Below, piece after piece: positions 7,869 to 14,620 of a stretch of DNA of 64,000 nucleotides (its first letter is position 1; each line of letters starts with the position of its first letter). A program made the translations under genes and the position numbers. The stretch is from CAWIDU01 sp963835055 (GTDB taxonomy: Bacteria > Patescibacteriota > Saccharimonadia > Saccharimonadales > UBA4665): NCBI GenBank assembly GCA_963835055.1, contig CAWIDU010000001.1, forward strand, positions 62,001 to 126,000, written 5' to 3'. The notes beneath the pieces were generated by a model. The model searched no databases. It was not told the DNA's origin and saw only the letters and a program-made list of their open reading frames with translations.

Positions 7869-7919
7869 ATTTCAGTAGAAATTAAGTCTACGGTGGCCCT
7901 CCACACCGCTCATACTTAG
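7869..7919 (+). repeat. att-like junction, copy 1
   Basis: ATTTCAGT at 7869-7876, 17 bp, the core TGGCCCTCCA at 7894-7903 (identical to the tRNA-Lys 3' end), 10 bp, then ACTTAG at 7914-7919. It separates cassette A (6617-7903) from cassette B (7904-8583). A terminator follows at once. Confidence 0.82.
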
Positions 7920-7945
7920 ACTCCTCTATTTTGGGGAGTTTTTTA
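7920..7945 (+). terminator. Intrinsic terminator directly after att-like copy 1
   Basis: ACTCCTC, a six-base loop, and GGGGAGT form a 7-bp stem (one G-T pair), followed by a run of T. It stands before the gene of cassette B, not after it, so it probably stops transcripts entering from the previous unit or from the tRNA. Confidence 0.7.
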
Positions 7946-7961
7946 TTGATATTCTTTGACT

Positions 7962-8540
7962 ATGGAAATATTCAAAGATTTGCAGGTTTTGCTATTTAAT
8001 ACCCCGGAAGATTGGCGAGCGTGGCTTGAAGAGAATCATAACAAGCGTCAAGGCTTATGGCTCAAACATGCTAAAAAGTCATCTGGAAAACAGTCGGTCA
8101 GCTACGGGGAGGCCCTTGAAGAAGCGCTGTGCTACGGTTGGATAGACAGTCAAATCCAAAAGTACGATGATGATTATTATCTACAGAAGTTTACTACCAG
8201 AGGACCGAGGAGCGTTTGGTCAAAAATAAATGTCGCCAAAGCTGAATCGTTAATCAAGTTGGGTAAGATGCAACCGGCAGGATTGGCAGCAATTGAATCC
8301 GCCAAGCAGGATGGCAGATGGGACGCTGCCTATGACTCCCCTGGCGCAAGTGAGGTGCCCAAAGACTTTCAAACCGCGTTAGATGAGAATCCTAAAGCCA
8401 AACAATTTTTTGAAACGCTAAATAAAACTAATGTTTACGCATTTTGCTGGCGAGTACAGACTGCAAAGAAACCTGAGACCAGAAAAGCCAGGATAGAGAG
8501 ATTTATAGAAATGTTAAATAGAGGCGAGAAGCTTCACTAG
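7962..8540 (+). CDS. YdeI/OmpD-associated family protein
   Basis: A protein of 192 residues when started at ATG 7962; a TTG six bases upstream is less likely. Seen: the signature segment WRAWLEENHNKRQGLWLKHAK near the start, then SVSYGEALEEALCYGWIDSQ, RGPRSVWSKIN and a C-terminal RKARIERFIEMLNRGEK. This is the YdeI-like family, linked in other bacteria to bacteriocin or stress protection, but with no proven biochemical role. It is the only gene of cassette B, flanked by att-like copies 1 and 2. No clear Shine-Dalgarno sequence is seen. Confidence 0.85.
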   Translation: MEIFKDLQVLLFNTPEDWRAWLEENHNKRQGLWLKHAKKSSGKQSVSYGEALEEALCYGWIDSQIQKYDDDYYLQKFTTRGPRSVWSKINVAKAESLIKLGKMQPAGLAAIESAKQDGRWDAAYDSPGASEVPKDFQTALDENPKAKQFFETLNKTNVYAFCWRVQTAKKPETRKARIERFIEMLNRGEKLH

Positions 8541-8548
8541 CAATACTT

Positions 8549-8583
8549 ATTTCAGTCGCGCTAGCATTTACGATGGCCCTCCA
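8549..8583 (+). repeat. att-like junction, copy 2
   Basis: ATTTCAGT at 8549-8556, exactly 17 bp, then the core TGGCCCTCCA at 8574-8583. It starts 9 bases after the stop of the YdeI-like gene. The downstream ACTTAG and terminator found at copies 1 and 3 are not present here. Confidence 0.82.
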
Positions 8584-8674
8584 AGAAAAAAGTATTACCC
8601 CTTATGACTGCAAATTTCACAAATCGAGTGTATAATTTATACTTTCGCGTGATTGTGGTGGAAGTGAGGAACGG

Positions 8675-9673
8675 ATGTATCAACAGACAAGCTTATTCTT
8701 CTACAAATTTCGTTTTCTTTTTGCTGGTATATTTACCATTGCCTTACTGGTGCTATTCTCGGCTGTCGTGACAGCTATAGGCCATAACAGCATACTTGAC
8801 ACAAGCACACCTCCACCGGCGGGCGTATTGGATACAAACGCGGCCAGTTCGAACACCATAACGACCGCCCTATACAGCTTGGCGAACGATACCAAACAAG
8901 CCACACTTTCGACTCGTGTCGCTCTTTACGGAGTCAGTCGATCAATAACTACCCTGAGCGTTCGGAGCGGCAGAGCCGTTATTCACGGCAGTGCGGTTAC
9001 CGTACATGGCATATGGCATGGCACAGAATTTGTAGGACATAGCATTGGCAGCGGCATTATGTTCACACTTCGTGCACCAGGCAAAATCGTAGGCTTTATT
9101 GTTCCTAAAGATGCGGTGAGCGCTATCATAAAACCGCCCGATGACAAACCAGTGCCAGTTATTAGCGCCGAGACATCCGCCGCTGTGCTTGCTAGCTTTA
9201 ACACCCAGCAACAACAGGAAATTGCTAAGCTACAGGAAGATCAACTGGTCGCCAACCAGGCTCTAGGCGGCACAATAGTTGCCGGTGACCCCGACCATGG
9301 CGGTTATCCGGCCAAGTGGGAAGATAGACCGCAGGACAGCACCGTCGACAGCTGGGGCATGTATAACCGGGAATGCGTCAGCTACGCGGCCTGGAAAGTC
9401 TACCAGACCTATGGTGACATGCCGGATTGGGGCGGCGTTGGTAATGCTAATCAATGGGTAAATGATGCTCATAGGGCGGGTATACCGACTGGTTCGGTAC
9501 CGCAGGTACATTCAGTAGCTATCTCGATGCGTGGTTACTACGGTCACGCCATGTGGGTCGAAGCAGTTAGTGGCAATATGATTTACGTCAGCCAATATAA
9601 CTACAATCTGAATGGCCAATACAGTGAAATGTGGGTCAACGGTAGCAATTTTACTTACATTTACTTCAAATAA
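8675..9673 (+). CDS. Membrane-anchored CHAP-domain amidase/endopeptidase
   Basis: A 332-residue protein. A basic N-terminus is followed by one membrane segment (about residues 15-37). A long middle region of low complexity leads to a helical Gln-rich stretch, and then comes a C-terminal CHAP domain. The catalytic Cys lies in NRECVSYAAW (about residue 234) and the His in YYGHAMWVE (about residue 290), followed by YVSQYNYN and a final NFTYIYF. The family cleaves peptidoglycan peptides outside the membrane, in self-remodelling or attack on a host cell. A TATAAT at 8630-8635 and a GAGG Shine-Dalgarno-like motif precede the ATG. It is the first gene of cassette C. Confidence 0.87.
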   Translation: MYQQTSLFFYKFRFLFAGIFTIALLVLFSAVVTAIGHNSILDTSTPPPAGVLDTNAASSNTITTALYSLANDTKQATLSTRVALYGVSRSITTLSVRSGRAVIHGSAVTVHGIWHGTEFVGHSIGSGIMFTLRAPGKIVGFIVPKDAVSAIIKPPDDKPVPVISAETSAAVLASFNTQQQQEIAKLQEDQLVANQALGGTIVAGDPDHGGYPAKWEDRPQDSTVDSWGMYNRECVSYAAWKVYQTYGDMPDWGGVGNANQWVNDAHRAGIPTGSVPQVHSVAISMRGYYGHAMWVEAVSGNMIYVSQYNYNLNGQYSEMWVNGSNFTYIYFK

Positions 9674-9684
9674 AATTTTATTGC

Positions 9685-10215
9685 TTAGGTAGCCAAGCTA
9701 ATATATGGCCCAGGGTTATCCCACAGGTCGTCGTGCTGTCCTGGCATGCTGACATACTGCCAGCCATGCTGCTTGGAAATTTTTTGACTTTCTTTTGAAT
9801 TCATAAAAGTATCCTGTTCATTATGGATCAGGAGTACTTTGTCAGCGCGAATTACATCAAAATCCTTTCTTAGGTAAGCCCGGAGCATGATTATCCATTT
9901 AGGGATATAGATAATACCGTAAAATACAGAAAAGAGTGTTTTTTCGAAAAATCTTTTGTCTTTCTTCTCTAATTTAACCTTTCCAGCGAGACAGCTAATA
10001 AGGTTCTTACCGGGCCAATATGGAAGACCTATAAGCAGTATGAGCTTGGCTGCCTTTTGTGAATTCAGCATATAGCAGCCGCCGCTATGAGCGATAATAA
10101 TATCCGCTTCCGACATATCGTGTGTCATCTCGAAGCCTTGTTCCTCTAGAAAAGGCATAAAACGTTTAGTGTGCCAACGGCTTTCGGGGAACCCAGCTGA
10201 AATGAATACTTTCAT
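9685..10215 (-). CDS. Small alpha/beta hydrolase (RBBP9-like size)
   Basis: A 176-residue protein with the compact alpha/beta-hydrolase layout. Seen: MKVFISAGF at strand 1, the nucleophile elbow AHSGGCYML (Ser about 44), an acidic residue in LLIHNEQDTFM and the last His in GQHDDLWDNPG, which fits a Ser-Asp-His triad. The middle contains a hydrophobic, aromatic insert (FSVFYGIIYIPKWIIML) that may be a lid or a membrane contact. The substrate is unknown. It is convergent with the CHAP gene in cassette C. Confidence 0.72.
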   Translation of the reverse strand: MKVFISAGFPESRWHTKRFMPFLEEQGFEMTHDMSEADIIIAHSGGCYMLNSQKAAKLILLIGLPYWPGKNLISCLAGKVKLEKKDKRFFEKTLFSVFYGIIYIPKWIIMLRAYLRKDFDVIRADKVLLIHNEQDTFMNSKESQKISKQHGWQYVSMPGQHDDLWDNPGPYISLAT

Positions 10216-10239
10216 TCAGCCATTGTAGCAATAGACCGT

Positions 10240-10290
10240 ATTTCAGTTGTGATAGAGCTGACTGTGGCCCTCCAAATTGTTTGCACTTAG
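10240..10290 (+). repeat. att-like junction, copy 3
   Basis: ATTTCAGT at 10240-10247, 17 bp, core TGGCCCTCCA at 10265-10274, 10 bp, then ACTTAG at 10285-10290, with spacing identical to copy 1. It separates cassette C (8584-10274) from cassette D (10275-12660). A terminator hairpin follows directly. Confidence 0.82.
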
Positions 10291-10316
10291 CAGAGAAGAA
10301 GTTTCTCTGTTTTTTT
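10291..10316 (+). terminator. Intrinsic terminator directly after att-like copy 3
   Basis: CAGAGAA and TTCTCTG form a 7-bp stem around a five-base loop, followed by seven T. Same position relative to the repeat as the terminator at 7920, although the stem sequence is different, so the structure rather than the sequence seems to be kept. Confidence 0.78.
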
Positions 10317-10331
10317 GTTATTATTCCATTG

Positions 10332-11324
10332 ATGGATAGCAAGCCAAAAGTATGTTTGTTAATGACACCAGGTCTTGAGAATAGTCTATTCAACGAGCAG
10401 GCAAGGAACGAATTAAATGGAATCTGTGATGTACTGAGCTGGCAGCCTACCCAAGGTGCGCCTTACAAAGATGTGGACATTTTGTTAGCAAGTTGGGGTT
10501 GCCCAAAATTTGATAAGGAGTTCCTGGAGGCAATGCCGAATCTCAAAATGGTAGCCTACGCTGCGGGGACTATTAAAAAGATTGTTAGCGATGAATTCTG
10601 GGCACGAGACATAAAAATAGTTTCAGCTGCAGCGGCCAATGCTATTGCAGTTGCGGAGTACAGCTTGGCGGCTATGATATTTTTGACAAAAAATATACGA
10701 CACGCAGCCGAACTCTACAAAGATGACAACAAGGACAGTTTTCTTAAACTTAGAGATGTGCCACGAGGGTTTAATGGCCTTAATATCGGTTTGATTGGGG
10801 CATCGTATGTCGGGCGAGAGGTCATTAGACTACTCCGTTCGTACAACGTAAAAGTGGCCGTCTATGACCCCTATATATCCTCAGAAGAAGCCGAAAAACT
10901 GGGCGTTGCGAAGATGGAACTAAACCAGCTCGTCAGTTGGGCTGATGTTGTCAGCGTTCATGCTCCGAAGTTACCTGAAACTGAGAGACTTATTGGGCAG
11001 GAGCAATTTCAGCTCATGAAAGACGGAAGTTTTTTCATCAATACCGCCCGAGGCGCCATAGTGGATTACAGCGCACTAGCCGAAATCACTCCGCAGAAAA
11101 ATATAGAGGTTGTTCTGGATGTCACTGACCCCGACGAGCCGCTCCCGGCAGATAACCCGCTTAGAAAACTTGATAACGTATTTATCACGCCCCACATAGC
11201 AGGTTCGAGGGGTAATGAGCAGCAGTTGATGGGTATCTTAGCGGTAGAGGAAATTAAGCGATTCGTTGCCGGACAACCATTACGCTATCAAATTAATCAA
11301 GAAGACCTCTCCCGTATAGCCTGA
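10332..11324 (+). CDS. D-isomer-specific 2-hydroxyacid dehydrogenase
   Basis: A 330-residue NAD(P)-dependent dehydrogenase if started at ATG 10332; a start at 10281 would read through the terminator at 10291 and is rejected. Seen: the dinucleotide fold GLIGASYVGREVIRLL, where the second Gly of GxGxxG is Ser, followed by VAVYDPY, then NTARGAIVDY with the catalytic Arg, VVLDVTDPDEPLP with the acidic partner, and ITPHIAGSRG with the catalytic His. The substrate (phosphoglycerate, glyoxylate or another 2-oxoacid) cannot be told. It is the first gene of cassette D; the next gene is convergent. Confidence 0.88.
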   Translation: MDSKPKVCLLMTPGLENSLFNEQARNELNGICDVLSWQPTQGAPYKDVDILLASWGCPKFDKEFLEAMPNLKMVAYAAGTIKKIVSDEFWARDIKIVSAAAANAIAVAEYSLAAMIFLTKNIRHAAELYKDDNKDSFLKLRDVPRGFNGLNIGLIGASYVGREVIRLLRSYNVKVAVYDPYISSEEAEKLGVAKMELNQLVSWADVVSVHAPKLPETERLIGQEQFQLMKDGSFFINTARGAIVDYSALAEITPQKNIEVVLDVTDPDEPLPADNPLRKLDNVFITPHIAGSRGNEQQLMGILAVEEIKRFVAGQPLRYQINQEDLSRIA

Positions 11325-11344
11325 CGTATTGCCTCTGTGGTCGC

Positions 11345-12580
11345 TTAATCTTTATCGATGTAGGGGATTAAGATTCGTTCGGCTAATAAGCCTAGGCAAG
11401 AGAGGTTGGGGAAGCCCGGGCCTTGGGCCATAGCCGACAGTCCAGGTATGTGCAGCTTAGGAGAAAGCCCCGTGACGCTCAGGTCTTGATCCATTTTTTC
11501 GCTCATTAATTGCAGATCGCCTAAGAACGATTTGTCGGGGAAAAGATCGGCGAGGCTGAAAGGGTCAAAACCAGTCGCTTCGATAACATAATCATATTCT
11601 GCCTTCTGGCCTTCTCGCCCCTCATCGTTTCCAGAGAGCATGACATGCGCCTTGGTATCAGTAGTTCCGATTTTCTCGGCGTTACCCAAGCGCATGCTGA
11701 CGTTGTAAACTGAGTCTAGCAAATTTTTTGCCGCTACCGAGAAGGTCCCTCTGTCGGCGTGTCGGATAATTTCCGTTTTCTCTCTCTTGGACAGCTCGGA
11801 CCAATTCATTACCTTCGAGAAATACATAACTTCCATCCAGTTTTCGTTTCTGGTAAACAGGATCGGATGCCTTGTGATAATTTCAATTTGGGACGAGCCG
11901 TCTATAACATTGAGCAAGCCAGTAACGATTCCGGCGGCCGTTTCGCCGGCACCGATAACAGCTATTTTTGCATTCTTCATATCCTTGAAAAGGTGGATGT
12001 TGGGCCATATATTCTGCCCATTAAATATCCGCTTCTCTTCTTCAAGAGAATTTTCCGTCCGCGGGAATCTGTGCGGGTCTCCCGGCCCGGTCAGGACGAG
12101 GCTGTCCCCCGAAATTTCCTTAGCGCCAGAGCTATCCCCGTAAGCTACTGACCACTTGTCATCCTTCAGGGAAATGGCTGTAACTTCGCCAATAGTGATC
12201 GCGACGCTTACTTTTTTGACAACCCATTTGAGGTAATCAGCCAGCATAGCGTGCGTCGGCGGATATAGGCCTCTATCGACCCATTCGGCGTACTTACCGA
12301 TATCTACCAGATACGCCATGTATGAGAATTTGAGCATTTCTTCGTCAACTGAATCATCAATTAGCGAAGCGTATGGGAATCCGACATCTTCTAGCGGCGT
12401 AGTCCCCAATATGGTGTCGCCGTCTGTATAGCCATTGGTTCCATCCCAGTTTGCGCCCGGGCCGTGCTTATCTATAATTACGATTTCGGGTACAGTCCAA
12501 CCTTGTTTCTGGAGGACATGGGCTTTAGCGGCAATCGCTATTGCTTTTGGGCCACAGCCAACGATAATAAGTTTTTTCAT
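11345..12580 (-). CDS. SidA/MbtG-like N-hydroxylating flavin monooxygenase
   Basis: A 411-residue FAD/NADPH protein. Seen: the FAD motif VGCGPKAIAIAAKAH, then VIIDKHGPGANWDGTNGYTDG and LGTTPLEDVGFPY, which resemble mycobactin lysine N6-hydroxylase, a second nucleotide motif IAVIGAGETAAGI for NADPH, and the late YVIEATGFDPF. The family hydroxylates the side-chain amine of lysine or ornithine in siderophore synthesis. No siderophore synthetase lies near, so another amine substrate or a scavenging role is possible. It is part of cassette D; the att-like copy 4 lies 70 bases upstream. Confidence 0.75.
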   Translation of the reverse strand: MKKLIIVGCGPKAIAIAAKAHVLQKQGWTVPEIVIIDKHGPGANWDGTNGYTDGDTILGTTPLEDVGFPYASLIDDSVDEEMLKFSYMAYLVDIGKYAEWVDRGLYPPTHAMLADYLKWVVKKVSVAITIGEVTAISLKDDKWSVAYGDSSGAKEISGDSLVLTGPGDPHRFPRTENSLEEEKRIFNGQNIWPNIHLFKDMKNAKIAVIGAGETAAGIVTGLLNVIDGSSQIEIITRHPILFTRNENWMEVMYFSKVMNWSELSKREKTEIIRHADRGTFSVAAKNLLDSVYNVSMRLGNAEKIGTTDTKAHVMLSGNDEGREGQKAEYDYVIEATGFDPFSLADLFPDKSFLGDLQLMSEKMDQDLSVTGLSPKLHIPGLSAMAQGPGFPNLSCLGLLAERILIPYIDKD

Positions 12581-12650
12581 AATTAGCTGTTACCCAATGC
12601 ATTCACTTCCCGAAATATACCGTGGCACGGCTCGGTAGTCAAGCTAGCGA

Positions 12651-12674
12651 TGGCCGTACACGTATTTGACTTAG
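12651..12674 (+). repeat. att-like junction, copy 4 (degenerate)
   Basis: TGGCCGTACA at 12651-12660 matches 8 of 10 bases of the core, and ACTTAG follows at 12669-12674 (8 bp spacing, against 10 in copies 1 and 3). ATTTCAGT is missing upstream. It probably marks the outer, older end of the array. TTGACT inside it (12666-12671) may double as the -35 box of the following arsR gene. Confidence 0.5.
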
Positions 12675-12691
12675 CTGAGCTCGTGATATAA

Positions 12692-12711
12692 AGTTAACTT
12701 ATTGGTTAACT
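12692..12711 (+). promoter_or_regulatory. ArsR-type operator at the start of the arsR-YCII operon
   Basis: A perfect inverted repeat AGTTAAC-N6-GTTAACT that ends 3 bases before the ATG at 12715. A TATAAA box (12687-12692) touches its left arm, so the site covers the transcription start. It differs in sequence from the operators at 7767-7815, so the two ArsR proteins should not cross-talk. Confidence 0.75.
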
Positions 12712-12714
12712 ATT

Positions 12715-13050
12715 ATGAACGTGCCCTATGACTCACCGCAACTAGATACCGTACTTGATGCCTTGGCAAACCAAAGGCGCCGGGGTATTATTCATGAGCT
12801 AGCGCTTCAGCCGGCCACGATCGGGCAACTCGCCCGCCATCACGATCTTTCCCTGCCGGCGATTCATAAACACATTCGTAGTCTTGAGGACGCCAAGCTT
12901 ATTATTCGCCGAAAAGCCGGCCGCACCAACTTCGTGGCCCTTAATAGCAACACCTTGGGTCTAGCCCAAAGCTGGATTACGCAGTATCAGACGGGCTGGG
13001 GCGGTAGCCAAGCCACGCTCGAGAATTACATCGCCAGGCTGCAAGAGTGA
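12715..13050 (+). CDS. ArsR-family winged-helix regulator
   Basis: A 111-residue repressor. Seen: LDTVLDALANQRRRGIIHEL (helices 1-2), TIGQLARHHDLSLPAIHKHI (helix-turn-helix with the recognition helix) and the wing LIIRRKAGRTNFVALNSNT. No CxC metal motif is seen, so the ligand is probably not arsenite. A palindromic operator covers its own promoter, and the mRNA would be nearly leaderless. The YCII-like gene follows 68 bases downstream with its own strong Shine-Dalgarno sequence, which fits the common ArsR plus YCII/SRPBCC arrangement. Confidence 0.9.
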   Translation: MNVPYDSPQLDTVLDALANQRRRGIIHELALQPATIGQLARHHDLSLPAIHKHIRSLEDAKLIIRRKAGRTNFVALNSNTLGLAQSWITQYQTGWGGSQATLENYIARLQE

Positions 13051-13118
13051 AGCCTGGAAACGTTAGGTTATTACATAATTAATGGCTCCGCAGTTGAGCC
13101 GAAAGGAGATATAAAATA

Positions 13119-13418
13119 ATGGGAAAGTACGTATACATCTATTACGCTGGCACGGCCTCTGATGGAGGCAACGCCGAAGAGTGGGGCAAATGGTTCGGGC
13201 AACTCGGTGACAAATTAGTTGATGGTGGTAACCCGTTCGGTGAGGGCGGCCAGGCCATTAGCAAAGATGGTGTCATGGCCGTCAAGGATCATCCCGCCAC
13301 CGGCTACTCGATTGTCAAGGCCGGAAGCATGGATGAAGCAACCGAGCTAGCCAAAGGCTGCCCTCTGATGTCGGCTAAGGACGGTGCGGTCTGCGTTTAC
13401 GAAGCTTTGCCAATGTAG
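13119..13418 (+). CDS. YCII-related domain protein
   Basis: A 99-residue ferredoxin-like-fold protein. Seen: KYVYIYYAGTASDGGNAEEW, an acidic middle, GYSIVKAGSMDEATELAKGCP, which is the typical YCII signature, and a final VCVYEALPM. The roles of the family are mostly unknown; some members are dehalogenase-like or monooxygenase-like dimers. AAAGGAGAT lies 8 bases before the ATG, a good Shine-Dalgarno sequence and an exception to the leaderless habit of this region. Controlled by the preceding ArsR in all likelihood. Confidence 0.85.
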   Translation: MGKYVYIYYAGTASDGGNAEEWGKWFGQLGDKLVDGGNPFGEGGQAISKDGVMAVKDHPATGYSIVKAGSMDEATELAKGCPLMSAKDGAVCVYEALPM

Positions 13419-13421
13419 AGC

Positions 13422-13982
13422 TCAGAAAATAAACGGAATTAACATCTTGGTTTTGCTTTTGTAGGCTGGATAGGCTTTCGGAAATTGTTTGACTGCCATT
13501 TTTTCTTCAACAACAGCGCTGTAGATAAAGTACGGACCGGCGAAGACTAGGAGCCATGCCCAGTAGAAGCCGCTAGCCATGGCCGAGCCTACGGCGGCTA
13601 GCAAAATACCACTGTATATAGGGTGGCGAATATAGTGGTAAGGGCCTGCAGTGACCAGCTCGGGGTCTCGTTTCTGGGACATTGGCGTGCCCCAGTTTTT
13701 ACCCAAGTACACCCGGGCCCAGATTGCCAGAGACAACCCCAGCAAGAATGCTACAAATCCCGCAATTAATACGGCCTGGTTGCCCGTGATTCGATAATTA
13801 GAGTGCGGCGACCCATTGAAAGAGTGGAAAACGATCAGCGCGGCAATGACGAACAACAGGCGAATACCGGCAAATTGCTTAATCCTGGAATGGGTATTCT
13901 TCTTGGATCTAGTGGCCATGATAAACCAATACAACCAAAAAATGGCCCATATTGCGATGACGGTATCGTTTAAGAAACGCAT
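13422..13982 (-). CDS. Isoprenylcysteine carboxyl methyltransferase-family membrane protein
   Basis: A 186-residue protein with four to five membrane segments. The C-terminal motif GPYHYIRHPIYSGILL, followed by a Glu-Glu pair after the last helix (YSAVVEEKMAVKQFP), is the SAM-binding signature of ICMT/PEMT-type methyltransferases. Bacterial members methylate lipids or unknown membrane substrates. It is convergent with the YCII gene, 3 bases apart, and lies 9 bases from the dihydrofolate reductase stop... that is, it starts just downstream of dfr on the same strand, so the two may be co-transcribed. Confidence 0.85.
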   Translation of the reverse strand: MRFLNDTVIAIWAIFWLYWFIMATRSKKNTHSRIKQFAGIRLLFVIAALIVFHSFNGSPHSNYRITGNQAVLIAGFVAFLLGLSLAIWARVYLGKNWGTPMSQKRDPELVTAGPYHYIRHPIYSGILLAAVGSAMASGFYWAWLLVFAGPYFIYSAVVEEKMAVKQFPKAYPAYKSKTKMLIPFIF

Positions 13983-13991
13983 GAGATTAGT

Positions 13992-14474
13992 TCATTTCCT
14001 GGTTCCGTAGCGGACGAAGTTGAAGCTGAAGCCGTTTTCTTGTTGCGGGCCACTGTCCTCGACCTTGTGGAAAGCGTCGTAGGCCGGGAAGAATTGGTCG
14101 CAGCCGAAATCGGCAGCTATGTGCGTGATGTATAACTCGTCAGCTAGGTCGGCGTCCATGACTTGGGCGAAAACCTGAGCACCGCCGATTACCCAGAGGT
14201 CCCGGTTGCGAAAGTCTTCCATGAATTTCGTCAGATCGTGGACCAGAATCGTGCCCGTAATTGGCGTTTCGTCACGGGTCAACACATAATTATGCCGATC
14301 AATCAGTGGGCCCTTGAATGTTCTGAAAGTCGTGCTGCCGACCAATACGTGACCGCCGTAAAGCTTGGTGTGCTCGGTGAAGAATTTCTCATCAGTCGGA
14401 ATATACCACGGCTGGAAACCTTTCTTGCCGATACCGTGTCGCGAGTCCATGGCAACAATCAAGCGAATCATCAT
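13992..14474 (-). CDS. folA: Dihydrofolate reductase
   Basis: A 160-residue enzyme that reduces dihydrofolate with NADPH. Seen: LIVAMDSRHGIGKKG at the start, the acidic active-site residue in YIPTDEKFF, the cofactor segment HVLVGSTTFRTF, LWVIGGAQVFAQ and YITHIAADFGCDQFFP near the end. All key motifs are present, with a longer aromatic first loop (GFQPWYIP). Two start codons in tandem (14474 and 14471) are equally possible. It lies between the accessory island and tRNA-Arg, and works with folD and glyA of this window. Confidence 0.92.
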   Translation of the reverse strand: MMIRLIVAMDSRHGIGKKGFQPWYIPTDEKFFTEHTKLYGGHVLVGSTTFRTFKGPLIDRHNYVLTRDETPITGTILVHDLTKFMEDFRNRDLWVIGGAQVFAQVMDADLADELYITHIAADFGCDQFFPAYDAFHKVEDSGPQQENGFSFNFVRYGTRK

Positions 14475-14514
14475 CTTATTCTACACCTTACAAATGCTAT
14501 AATTGAAGCCGCGT

Positions 14515-14591
14515 GCCCGCGTAGCTCAGTGGATTAGAGTACTTGGCTTCGAACCAAGGGGTCGCAGGTTCAAATCCTGCCGCGGGTACCA
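14515..14591 (+). tRNA. tRNA-Arg(TCG)
   Basis: Acceptor GCCCGCG/CGCGGGT (one G-T pair), D stem GCTC/GAGT, anticodon stem CTTGG/CCAAG with loop CTTCGAA, anticodon TCG, T stem GCAGG/CCTGC, discriminator A and an encoded CCA at 14589-14591. It closes the accessory island that begins at tRNA-Lys(CTT). Confidence 0.96.
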
Positions 14592-14599
14592 ATGAAAAA

Positions 14600-14620
14600 C
14601 CGGCTCTTAGGCCGGTAATT
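14600..14620. terminator. Bidirectional terminator after tRNA-Arg(TCG)
   Basis: CCGGC and GCCGG form a stem around TCTTAG, with T-rich sequence on the plus side (AATTTTATTT) and a run of T on the minus side. It can end both the tRNA transcript and the small minus-strand ORF at 14621. Confidence 0.65.

Noticed and set aside
10281..10331. Upstream start for the 2-hydroxyacid dehydrogenase
   Set aside because: The extension runs through the terminator at 10291-10316 and codes for a Phe/Cys-rich segment not seen in the family.
6617..12660. The tRNA-Lys island as a classical integron, prophage or CRISPR locus
   Set aside because: No integrase, no attC-like folded sites, no phage genes and no regular short repeats with spacers; the repeats match a tRNA 3' end instead.
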